Assembly (NCBI GenBank): GCA_900548405.1
Contig: UNSJ01000049.1
Location: 1 to 13,305, forward strand
Reading direction: 5' to 3'
Length of the DNA stretch: 13,305 bases
DNA from: Candidatus Gastranaerophilales bacterium
GTDB lineage: Bacteria; Cyanobacteriota; Vampirovibrionia; Gastranaerophilales; Gastranaerophilaceae
The notes beneath the pieces were generated by a model. The model had not been told where the DNA came from. It made no database searches and saw nothing but the letters and a program-made list of their open reading frames with translations. Within the stretch, counting starts at the first letter, position 1; each line of letters begins with the position of its first letter. Shown one piece after another: positions 1 through 6,543 of this stretch. Both the position numbers and the translations under genes were made by a program.

Positions 1-2
1 GC

Positions 3-722
3 AGACTTTTAAGCTCCAACCGTAAAGGATTTACTCTCGCCGAAGGTGCTACGCACGTAGCCATGTTGAACAGTCAACGCCGTTTCGGATTTACTCTCGC
101 AGAAGTATTGGTCACACTCGGCATTATCGGAGTGGTTTCAGCTATGACAGTTCCTACTTTGATGCAAAATTATCAAAGAAAATCTTATGTTACACAGTTA
201 CATAAGGTTTATAACGAGCTTTCACAAGCTCTTGTGCGCTATCAAACAGATAAAAATGCTGTTAATCTGACAGAAGCAGGATTAAGTTCACAAGATAACT
301 TTAATTATTTTGTTTCGGATTATTTTAAGATAGTTCAAAAATGTGATAATTCTTTGACACCTTGCTTTGATGATAATTATAAGACCTTGAACGGAGGGGG
401 TGTTAATTTTTCCAACGGGACATCTTACGTATTGGCAAGCGGTTCTGCAATTCGTTTTATTGTTTCGGTGTCAGGTGATAAAATCGGACAGGTTGGACTA
501 GATATTAACGGTCAAAAAGGACCTAATATTTTGGGACGTGATTTATTTTTTATTGCTGTGTATAAAGATGGGGTTTTAGACGATTTTAATGGCGGAAGTG
601 CATCCTTAACAGAAGAGCAGCGCAATAGCATTTACACAAGTGATTGTCAGGGGAGTGGAAATGTTTCTGGCTGGGGCTGCTTCGGCAAAATTCTGAATGA
701 CAACTGGGAAATGACTTATTAA
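3..722 (+). CDS. Type IV prepilin / pseudopilin-like protein A, 5' end outside window
   Basis: The protein is a class III-signal prepilin, expected to be cut and N-methylated by prepilin peptidase and used in a type IV pilus or type II secretion-like fibre. The frame is open from base 3, so the ATG at 63 is probably internal and the true start lies upstream. Read from base 3, the leader runs RLLSSNRKGFTLAEGATHVA, then about 9 residues, then GFTLAEVLVTLGIIGVVSAM. The second GFTLAE (codons 87-104) is followed by the hydrophobic helix and is the likely cleavage site; the first (27-44) is an extra copy. The body is a close paralogue of prepilin B at 7336-8039: both share YNELSQAL, AVNL.EAGL, SYVLASG.AIR, LD.NG.KGPN..GRD.FF and a GCFGKILNDNW tail. 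Four cysteines are conserved between them (the KCDN..PCF pair and the DCQ..GCF pair), suggesting two disulfides. Bases 1-17 equal 13276-13292, so the missing start probably carries a G-run as in copy C. Confidence 0.85.
   Translation, partial: RLLSSNRKGFTLAEGATHVAMLNSQRRFGFTLAEVLVTLGIIGVVSAMTVPTLMQNYQRKSYVTQLHKVYNELSQALVRYQTDKNAVNLTEAGLSSQDNFNYFVSDYFKIVQKCDNSLTPCFDDNYKTLNGGGVNFSNGTSYVLASGSAIRFIVSVSGDKIGQVGLDINGQKGPNILGRDLFFIAVYKDGVLDDFNGGSASLTEEQRNSIYTSDCQGSGNVSGWGCFGKILNDNWEMTY
27..105 (+). repeat. In-frame duplicated prepilin cleavage motif, 60-bp offset
   Basis: GGATTTACTCTCGCCGAAG at 27-45 recurs at 87-105 with one mismatch. The offset is exactly 60 bases, so the reading frame is kept and GFTLAE appears twice, 20 residues apart. 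The DNA between contains a perfect 6-bp inverted repeat, GCTACG-CA-CGTAGC (48-61). Prepilin B lacks this insertion and goes straight from its single GFTLAE into the hydrophobic helix. This suggests a leader duplication or cassette insertion in copy A. Confidence 0.8.
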
Positions 723-724
723 AT

Positions 725-755
725 AAAAAAACTCTGAATTTTCAGAGTTTTTTTA
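725..755. terminator. Bidirectional intrinsic terminator
   Basis: The stem ACTCTGAA (731-738) pairs with TTCAGAGT (741-748) across a TT loop. An A-run lies on the left and a T-run on the right, so it can terminate both prepilin A (+) and the convergent membrane-protein gene (-) whose stop codon is at 756-758. Confidence 0.85.
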
Positions 756-2732
756 TTATTTATTTAAAAAACCTGCCATTGAAGGTTTGCTTGATGCGAT
801 TATTGCAGGAGGAGGTGTTTGTTTTGCCTCTGTCTGAGCTGCTGCTAAAGCTTTTTCTTCTTTTTCTTTAGCAATAGCTTTTTTAGTCATGTTTTCACAG
901 TATCTTGCTAGCCACATCATAAATGCAGGAACAAGGATAAGAGTTGATGCAAATCCAAATGCACTGTTGTAAGTCTTAGCTCTGTTAATGAATTTATTAT
1001 CTTTTGCTGAGAATACAGTATATATTTTTTCAAGAGCTTCAGAGTTTTTAGCTTTTTTGAATGCTTCTTTTATTTCATCTAAAGTAGCTTCTTTTAATGA
1101 CTTTCCGTTAAATTTCTTGATAATTTCTTCGGATTGTTCTTTTACAGTGTTTTCGATATTTAATACTTTTTTAACATCACCGCCGTTTTCTTGAATAAAA
1201 TCAAAGAAACCGTTAATTCCGTTTTTGTACTCATGAATATTACTGTATTTAGAAACGATTTGTTCGCTGGTCAATACATCAACGCCTGAACCTGCCGTAA
1301 AGTAGTTTTTAACTTTATTTAAGAAGTTTTTGTTATGGTCTTCAGGTTTAACATTCAAAGCAAGACCTGAAGCTTTTGCAAACGCATCAGAGAATCCTCT
1401 AGCTAAAGCTTTTGCTCCGAACAAGATTGCAGTGAAGCTTGAAATATCACGAACTAAAATTTCTTTACGTTCTTTGTCGCTTTTTGCATTAACGTATCGA
1501 GGAGGGAGGCAGAAACCGAACAACAATGTTAACATTGCTGGTACAGGCATTGAAGCTCCGTTAAATTCAAAGTTTTTCAATATTTTGCTTATACCGCCGT
1601 TTTTCATTGCAGTTTCACCTGCTTTAGAAACAAATCCGCCTGTAAATGCCACATCTTTATCTTTGCTTTTATTTTCTTCTTTTACAGCATCCGGTTTTTT
1701 AGCATCAGAATTGTTTTCAGAAGCTTGAGCGCCTTCTTCTACAAGACCTTTTAAGCCGGGATCGTGCTTAAGCCCCATATTGTAAAGTTTAGGGATTAAT
1801 GTATAGAAACCTACAACCGCGCCCCACATGCCGATATTTGCAATAACTCTTGTTCCAGCTCTATGCATATTGAATTTTTTAATATATTCATCAAGGTTGC
1901 CGTTAGCAGTTTTGTTTAAGAATTTATTTGTTTTTTCTAGTGCATCTCCTGTGTAATCAGTTAAACTTTGAGCTAAACGTCTGAAATTAGTTCCTAACGG
2001 TTTATCTTTTCCCGCAACTTCTATTAATACATCTAATTCATTGCTGGAAGGAGCAGCATGAGATTTACGCAATTTCATGTAATCATCAACGATTTGCGTA
2101 TATAACTGATTTGCACCTTTTTTGTCTTTGTTAGCGCGTTTAGTTTCTACTTCAACAAGTCTATCCGCAAATGACTGTGCAGTTTGCTTAAGTTCTTCTC
2201 CTGATAAACTCTTATCAGTTGAATGATGTATGGCATTTTCAAGTACCTGTGCGTAGTAACCTTTTTTGAATGCTGTTGCATCTTTTAATTGTTCAGGATT
2301 TTTTGCGGCGTAATCAACAAAATTTTGTCCTAAAGCTTCAATATGATTAACGTGTACGTTATTTGCTGTTCCTGAAGTTTTCTTAAGAACAGCTAGAATT
2401 CCCATAGGGATTAAGAATGCACTCGGACCGCTTAAAATTTCACGAATACCTTCACGTCTGGCGAATTCCCAGTTCAAAGGTCCTGTTTTTTTGCCGTTTT
2501 CATCTTTTTTCCTGTTACGGTTTAAGCCCTCATATATTCTGGGAGCAACCATGCCAATACCGTCCTGCGCAATAAATGATGCCGCAAAACCACCTTTGTC
2601 TATAGCATCCATGACTGTAACCACAGGATTAAAGCTGCCTGTGAATGATTGCTGATTTGATGATTTTTGTCGGTCGTTAAGATTGGTGTGCTTTATTGCA
2701 CCTGTTGATGAATTGATTGCTTTTACTGACAT
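756..2732 (-). CDS. 658-aa multi-pass membrane protein, unknown function
   Basis: I do not recognise a named family. The protein starts at an ATG with a GTAGGGAC sequence just upstream as a modest ribosome site. Hydrophobic segments likely to cross the membrane include SGPSAFLIPMGILAVL (N-terminal third), IANIGMWGAVVGFYTLIP (middle), MPVPAMLTLLFGFCLPP and FTAILFGAKALA (after the middle), and FASTLILVPAFMMWLA (near the C terminus). Long Lys/Glu-rich hydrophilic stretches lie between them. There is no classical signal peptide. Two short FTG motifs occur (SFTGSF near residue 30, VAFTGGF in the middle). The segments ending in REGIREI...P and the C-terminal ..LVPAF.. resemble the two smaller membrane proteins at 4329-5500, so I infer a shared lineage-specific family. 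The gene is convergent with prepilin A and divergent from trmFO, and appears monocistronic. Confidence 0.8.
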   Translation of the reverse strand: MSVKAINSSTGAIKHTNLNDRQKSSNQQSFTGSFNPVVTVMDAIDKGGFAASFIAQDGIGMVAPRIYEGLNRNRKKDENGKKTGPLNWEFARREGIREILSGPSAFLIPMGILAVLKKTSGTANNVHVNHIEALGQNFVDYAAKNPEQLKDATAFKKGYYAQVLENAIHHSTDKSLSGEELKQTAQSFADRLVEVETKRANKDKKGANQLYTQIVDDYMKLRKSHAAPSSNELDVLIEVAGKDKPLGTNFRRLAQSLTDYTGDALEKTNKFLNKTANGNLDEYIKKFNMHRAGTRVIANIGMWGAVVGFYTLIPKLYNMGLKHDPGLKGLVEEGAQASENNSDAKKPDAVKEENKSKDKDVAFTGGFVSKAGETAMKNGGISKILKNFEFNGASMPVPAMLTLLFGFCLPPRYVNAKSDKERKEILVRDISSFTAILFGAKALARGFSDAFAKASGLALNVKPEDHNKNFLNKVKNYFTAGSGVDVLTSEQIVSKYSNIHEYKNGINGFFDFIQENGGDVKKVLNIENTVKEQSEEIIKKFNGKSLKEATLDEIKEAFKKAKNSEALEKIYTVFSAKDNKFINRAKTYNSAFGFASTLILVPAFMMWLARYCENMTKKAIAKEKEEKALAAAQTEAKQTPPPAIIASSKPSMAGFLNK

Positions 2733-2850
2733 GTCCCTACTTTAAATTTTCATAACTACACATATATAAAAAAACTTATCTTTTACACTTATTGCTTTTT
2801 TGTCAGGGCATTTTTAAAAAAGTTAACAAAAGGTCATAAATGTATCAAGC

Positions 2851-2879
2851 TTATTTATTGTACATTGTACATTTATAAT
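2851..2879 (+). promoter_or_regulatory. Possible distal promoter with an 11-bp palindrome in the spacer
   Basis: A perfect TATAAT (2874-2879) sits 17 bases after a weak TTATTT -35 (2851-2856). The spacer holds the palindrome GTACATTGTAC (2860-2870), which could be an operator. It lies about 130 bases before trmFO in the 275-bp divergent intergenic region (2733-3007). The rest of that region is AT-rich, with no gene seen. Confidence 0.25.
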
Positions 2880-2971
2880 TAGCAATATCTTTACTACAAA
2901 TATAACAATAAATTTACAAAATTGTAATAAACTCTAATAATAGATAAAAAATCACCCGATTGACTATTAAA

Positions 2972-2998
2972 TTGACACTGTTTTTTGTGTGATATAAA
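2972..2998 (+). promoter_or_regulatory. trmFO promoter, extended -10, probably gives leaderless mRNA
   Basis: A consensus TTGACA (2972-2977) and TATAAA (2993-2998) are separated by 15 bases. A TGA directly before the -10 (2990-2992) makes an extended -10 (TGn), which can offset the short spacer. Transcription would begin near 3004-3008, at or just before the ATG at 3008, and no Shine-Dalgarno sequence is visible. Confidence 0.6.
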
Positions 2999-3007
2999 CT
3001 GGTTCTT

Positions 3008-4321
3008 ATGGAAATTAACGTTATCGGTGCAGGTCTGGCTGGAAGTGAAGCCGCATTGCAGCTTGCAAAAAGAGGATTTAAAGTAAAATTATATGAAATG
3101 CGCCCGAAAAAAAATACGGGTGCACATAAGACTGAAAAATTTGCAGAATTTGTCTGCTCTAACAGTTTAGGAGCTTCTGATTGCTCCAATGCCTCAGGAT
3201 TGTTGAAAAAAGAAATGGAGCTTTTAGGCGGAGAGTTAATAAACATAGCCAGAGAATGTTCTGTGCCTGCGGGAAATGCGCTTGCAATTGACAGAGAACT
3301 TTTTTCAGAAAACGTTACCCAAAGAATTTTACAAAATCCTAATATTACCGTTATCAAGGAGGAGGTTACGGAAATTCCCGATGGATATACAATTATGGCT
3401 TCGGGTCCTTTGACCTCTGATTCTTTGGCTGATTCTATTAAAGAATTTACCAGAAGCGAACATTTACACTTTTTTGATGCGATAGCTCCAATAGTGGAAA
3501 AGGACAGCATAGATTTTGACAAGGCGTTTTGGGCAAGTCGTTATGATAAAGGTGAAGCTTCTTATATTAACTGTCCTATGAACAAGGAACAGTATGAAAA
3601 GTTTTATGATATTTTGATAAATGCGCCGAAAATAGAATTGAAAACTTTTGAACAAAATGCAAAGTTTTTTGAAAGCTGTCTTCCTATTGAAGTATTAGCA
3701 TCAAGAGGTGTGGATACTTTAAGGTTTGGTCCTATGAAACCTGTCGGATTGATTGATAAAAGAACAGGTGAAGAAAACTATGCCGTAGTTCAGTTACGTC
3801 AGGACAACTCTGCCAAAACTCTGTTTAATCTTGTTGGATTTCAAACAAACCTCAAATGGGGCAGCCAAAAAGAACTTCTTCAATCAATTCCCGGTTTAGA
3901 GAACGTGAATATTGTTCGTTATGGCGTTATGCACAGAAATACATTTATTAATTCTCCAAAGGTTTTAAATGCATCATTGCAGACAAGAAAACGTCCTGAT
4001 TTATTCTTTGCAGGGCAGTTAACAGGAACGGAAGGCTATACCGAATCAATTGCAACTGGTTTGTTGGCAGGAATAAATATGGCAAGATATGTTAACGGCG
4101 AAGAACTTCTTGTATTGCCAAAAGAAACTATGCTGGGAGCTTTAACACAGTATATCAGTGATGAAAATCATGACAAATTCCAGCCGATTAATTCAAACTG
4201 GGGGATTGTTTCTCCTGTCGAACTGCCGAAAAAAGAGAGAAAAAATAAAAAATTAAAAGCTGAATTAATTTCTAATCGTTCAATTGAATATATACAGTCT
4301 TGTAAAAGTAATAATATTTGA
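3008..4321 (+). CDS. trmFO: TrmFO, folate-dependent tRNA (uracil-54-C5)-methyltransferase
   Basis: The enzyme uses FAD and methylene-tetrahydrofolate to make ribothymidine-54 in the tRNA T-loop; it is cytosolic. The N terminus has the FAD dinucleotide-binding motif GAGLAGSEAA (residues 7-16), followed by LYEMRP and the family signature FVCSNSLGA. Cys50 in that signature and Cys224 in ESCLPIEVLASRG correspond to the two catalytic cysteines known in the family. Other family blocks present are SVPAGNALAIDR, APIVEKDSID, SRYDKGEASYINCPM, FGPMKPVGL, VVQLRQD, VGFQTNLKWG, VMHRNTFINSP and FAGQLTGTEGY. Length (437 aa) is normal. The start at 3008 is the only sensible ATG and directly precedes the FAD motif; it has no Shine-Dalgarno sequence, which fits a leaderless transcript. 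Its stop lies 7 bases from the stop of the convergent gene, with no obvious terminator between. Confidence 0.97.
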   Translation: MEINVIGAGLAGSEAALQLAKRGFKVKLYEMRPKKNTGAHKTEKFAEFVCSNSLGASDCSNASGLLKKEMELLGGELINIARECSVPAGNALAIDRELFSENVTQRILQNPNITVIKEEVTEIPDGYTIMASGPLTSDSLADSIKEFTRSEHLHFFDAIAPIVEKDSIDFDKAFWASRYDKGEASYINCPMNKEQYEKFYDILINAPKIELKTFEQNAKFFESCLPIEVLASRGVDTLRFGPMKPVGLIDKRTGEENYAVVQLRQDNSAKTLFNLVGFQTNLKWGSQKELLQSIPGLENVNIVRYGVMHRNTFINSPKVLNASLQTRKRPDLFFAGQLTGTEGYTESIATGLLAGINMARYVNGEELLVLPKETMLGALTQYISDENHDKFQPINSNWGIVSPVELPKKERKNKKLKAELISNRSIEYIQSCKSNNI

Positions 4322-4328
4322 AAATTTT

Positions 4329-4967
4329 TTATGCTTTAGTATCAAGATTTTTTTGAGCACCCTGTTTAGGTTTCTTTTCTTCAAGACCTATAAATCTTAA
4401 AGCCGGGTGAATAAAAGCATGGCTGACTTGTGGTGCTAGAATTGCCAAACCTAATACAGAACCGATAATGTTACTCAGTTCAATTGCGCCTTTTACATCT
4501 TTAAATGTTTCAGGTTTTTCCTTATGCAATTCGGCTATTAATGTGTCATTATATTTATCTTTAACTTTAATGCCATCTACAATTAATTCTTTATCAAGCG
4601 TTTTTAACCTGTTGTTAATTGAAGGGTTATCTGCAAGTTTTTTATAATGCATATATTCTTTAACGTTTTTGAAATGCTCAAAACCTTGTGTATTTTTATA
4701 TATTTTTTCTTTAGCAAGTTTAAATCCGCCTTTTTTGAATATCGGAACAATTAAAGCCATATAAACAGCAAGGCAGGTTGCCTGATATAAAAATTCTTTT
4801 GCTGCTGCATATTGTTTTGTATCAGAATCTATATCTTTATCAATTAAAATAAATCCGGGTCTTCCTATTGATTTAAGTGTTGTTTCAATTGCAACGGACT
4901 GGGTAGTATTTTGTGCAATACTGGCTAAATTAGAACTTGTTAATATACTTTTGACAGCTCCTATCAT
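4329..4967 (-). CDS. 212-aa small membrane protein, unknown family (paralogue of 4964-5500)
   Basis: I do not recognise a named function. The start ATG overlaps the upstream gene's stop as ATGA (4964-4967), preceded by a good AGGTGG ribosome site, so the pair is translationally coupled. Two hydrophobic segments are visible: roughly residues 65-82 (YQATCLAVYMALIVPIF) and 168-185 (IIGSVLGLAILAPQV). The stretch SIGRPGFILIDKDIDSDTKQY aligns with GICRPMFTMMDKTENPETKKY of its neighbour, and both continue with a helical A.(K/R)E segment, then the first hydrophobic segment. The C-terminal halves also share a G..(T/L).(A/L)..(I/A)P pattern. This supports a tandem gene duplication. No signal peptide or enzymatic motif is seen. 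Confidence 0.8.
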   Translation of the reverse strand: MIGAVKSILTSSNLASIAQNTTQSVAIETTLKSIGRPGFILIDKDIDSDTKQYAAAKEFLYQATCLAVYMALIVPIFKKGGFKLAKEKIYKNTQGFEHFKNVKEYMHYKKLADNPSINNRLKTLDKELIVDGIKVKDKYNDTLIAELHKEKPETFKDVKGAIELSNIIGSVLGLAILAPQVSHAFIHPALRFIGLEEKKPKQGAQKNLDTKA

Positions 4968-5500
4968 AATCCACCTACCCTTAGACCTGCTTGCGGTCTG
5001 CTTGTAAATGTTTTCATTGAAGGATATGTGTTAAGTCTTGCTGCGGGCGGAAAAATTGTATTTGGCTGCGCAGGCATATTGGCTGTTTGGACAACATTAT
5101 TATTCTTTTTATCTTTAGGAGCTTTTAAGCCCATTTTATCCATAATTGGTTTTATAGCAATAGAACAAAGTGCAGGGATGACAAATAATGCGGCAGTACA
5201 AACGCCGATAAACATAAGATTTTTTTCTGCTCGTTTAGCAAGAGGCTGGTCTTTTATCGATTTAGCAAATTTACTTGCTAATTCTCCGCATGCCCAATAA
5301 GCAGGGATTGCAATAACTTCTGTTAAACCCTCTCTTAACGCAGTGTATTTCTTTGTTTCAGGGTTTTCTGTTTTATCCATCATAGTAAACATCGGACGGC
5401 AAATACCCTTTACTGTCGCAATAGCCATTACTACGTAAGTTGGTTTATTGTTTTCTCCCAGCGCTTTACAAGTTTTTTTAATTAAATCATTAATTGCCAT
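4964..5500 (-). CDS. 178-aa small membrane protein, unknown family (paralogue of 4329-4967)
   Basis: I do not recognise a named function. I chose the ATG at 5498-5500 (MAINDLIKK), which has GGGA about six bases upstream; a TTG four codons earlier has no ribosome site. The core RPMFTMMDKTENPETKKYTA is followed by REGLTEVIAIPAYWACGELA, then a second hydrophobic segment MFIGVCTAALFVIPALCSIAI. The C terminus is a hydrophilic, Pro/Asn/Lys-rich tail. It is the first gene of a two-gene operon with 4329-4967 and is probably driven by the leftward half of the divergent promoter at 5540-5592. Confidence 0.78.
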   Translation of the reverse strand: MAINDLIKKTCKALGENNKPTYVVMAIATVKGICRPMFTMMDKTENPETKKYTALREGLTEVIAIPAYWACGELASKFAKSIKDQPLAKRAEKNLMFIGVCTAALFVIPALCSIAIKPIMDKMGLKAPKDKKNNNVVQTANMPAQPNTIFPPAARLNTYPSMKTFTSRPQAGLRVGGL

Positions 5501-5539
5501 TGTTTTTCCCAACTAGATAAAACACAAAAAAAATTTTTG

Positions 5540-5592
5540 TTGCTAGTGTTTTTAACATTTGTTATAATATTACGAAGAATTTTTTTTAGCAA
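5540..5592. promoter_or_regulatory. Symmetric divergent promoter sharing one -10 region
   Basis: Rightward: TTGCTA (5540-5545), 17-base spacer, TATAAT (5563-5568). Leftward: TTGCTA on the minus strand (TAGCAA at 5587-5592), 17-base spacer, TATTAT (ATAATA at 5564-5569). The same -35 hexamer and spacer occur on both strands around an overlapping -10, so the site should drive the anti-sigma operon (+) and the two membrane proteins (-). Confidence 0.6.
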
Positions 5593-5593
5593 A

Positions 5594-5618
5594 TGAACTT
5601 TTTATTTTTTTAATCGTT
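5594..5618 (+). promoter_or_regulatory. Candidate ECF-sigma promoter, possible autoregulation
   Basis: TGAAC (5594-5598) is followed, after 16 bases, by CGTT (5615-5618). This fits the general ECF promoter form with AAC in the -35 and CGT in the -10 about 16 bases apart. It lies directly upstream of the operon that encodes an ECF sigma factor, with a predicted transcript start near 5625. A short hairpin, TAAGG/CCTTA (5628-5645), lies at the start of the leader. The match is by motif only. Confidence 0.4.
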
Positions 5619-5685
5619 ATATAAATGTAAGGGTTAAAAACCTTATAAAAAATATAAGTAAAATCGGCGCAAAGGGCAAAGAAAA

Positions 5686-6030
5686 ATGAAAGATAAATGT
5701 ACTAAATATGAAGCTTTATTTACTTTTGGCAGTGACGAAACCTTGAAAAAGCATGTTGAAACTTGTGAAGATTGCAAAAAAGAACAAGAAGTCATGGACA
5801 AAGTTTCGGATTTACTAAAAGAAGTAAGACCATATTACAAGGCAAAGAGAAAAAGTGCGGCAAAGTTAAAAGCTGCCTGCGCAATATCTGTTTTATTGTT
5901 AAGCAGCGCAACTTTAGGTGTGATAAATTTTAATACGGATATTTCCGATGTTATTAAATACGGAACTACGTTAAGCGCAGATGACTTAGGACTTCCCGTA
6001 GATTCTTACGGATTTTTAATGGTGGAATAA
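5686..6030 (+). CDS. Zinc-type (ZAS-like) membrane anti-sigma factor
   Basis: This is predicted to hold the ECF sigma factor encoded immediately downstream at the inner membrane and release it on an envelope signal. The N-terminal cytoplasmic domain has Cys5 and the motif H23-x3-C27-x2-C30 (HVETCEDC), the zinc-binding signature of ZAS anti-sigma factors. After a basic stretch (YKAKRKSAAKLK) there is one membrane segment, about residues 63-80, leaving only about 34 residues outside. Length (114 aa) is short for the family but comparable to small anti-sigma proteins such as CnrY. The gene precedes its sigma gene by 3 bases, the reverse of the most common order. The ribosome site is weak (AAAGGGCAAAGAAAA before the ATG). 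Confidence 0.8.
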   Translation: MKDKCTKYEALFTFGSDETLKKHVETCEDCKKEQEVMDKVSDLLKEVRPYYKAKRKSAAKLKAACAISVLLLSSATLGVINFNTDISDVIKYGTTLSADDLGLPVDSYGFLMVE

Positions 6031-6033
6031 TTA

Positions 6034-6531
6034 ATGGATTTTAAAGAGCTTATAAAAAGCAACCAAAATAATGTAAGAAGTATTATAAAACTTATTACAA
6101 AAGAAACAAATGAAGACTTAGAGCAAGAAGTGTATGTGAAGGTTTGGAAAAATGCAGACAAGTATAAAGAACAAGGAACCTTGAAAAGCTGGATAAATAC
6201 TATTGCCAAAAATGTTTCTAAAGATTATCTGAAATCAGCACATAAAAGAACTCAAGACAAATCAGTATATGATGATGAATATCTGAACACAATTAAAGAT
6301 AAAAAACATACGCCTGAACTTACTTTAATAAGCAGCGACAGGCAAAGAATAATTACGGAAGCTGTAAGTTCACTCAAACCAAAATTTAAAGAAGTAATAA
6401 TGTTGTGTGAAATATACGGGTATACCTATGAAGATGCAGCTTACAAGCTAAAATGTCCTGTGGGGACAATAAAATCAAGATTATATAATGCAAAAAAAGA
6501 GCTCGCATTATTGTTACAAGACTTACTATAA
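6034..6531 (+). CDS. ECF-family RNA polymerase sigma factor
   Basis: The product is a 165-aa sigma factor with only regions 2 and 4, as in the ECF group. Region 2 spans about residues 5-68, with the core-binding stretch DLEQEVYVKVWKN (28-40) and the -10 recognition stretch around LKSWINTIAKNVSKDYL. Region 4 spans about 110-160, with the helix-turn-helix YTYEDAAYKLKCPVGTIKSR and the usual YNAKKEL ending. There is no extra C-terminal domain. It starts 3 bases after the anti-sigma stop, with GGTGG within the end of the anti-sigma gene as the ribosome site, so translation is coupled. Likely targets include its own operon (candidate promoter at 5594-5618) and the LTxxQ gene that follows. Confidence 0.92.
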   Translation: MDFKELIKSNQNNVRSIIKLITKETNEDLEQEVYVKVWKNADKYKEQGTLKSWINTIAKNVSKDYLKSAHKRTQDKSVYDDEYLNTIKDKKHTPELTLISSDRQRIITEAVSSLKPKFKEVIMLCEIYGYTYEDAAYKLKCPVGTIKSRLYNAKKELALLLQDLL

Positions 6532-6543
6532 AAAGAAAGGATT

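Noticed and set aside
63..722. Prepilin A starting at ATG 63
   Set aside because: The frame is open upstream to the window edge and encodes a leader (RLLSSNRKGF) matching prepilins B and C; no ribosome site precedes ATG 63.
2914..3522. A 202-residue open frame on the minus strand across the trmFO start
   Set aside because: It is antisense to the well-supported trmFO coding sequence, has no family-like features, and has no promoter or ribosome site that I can see.
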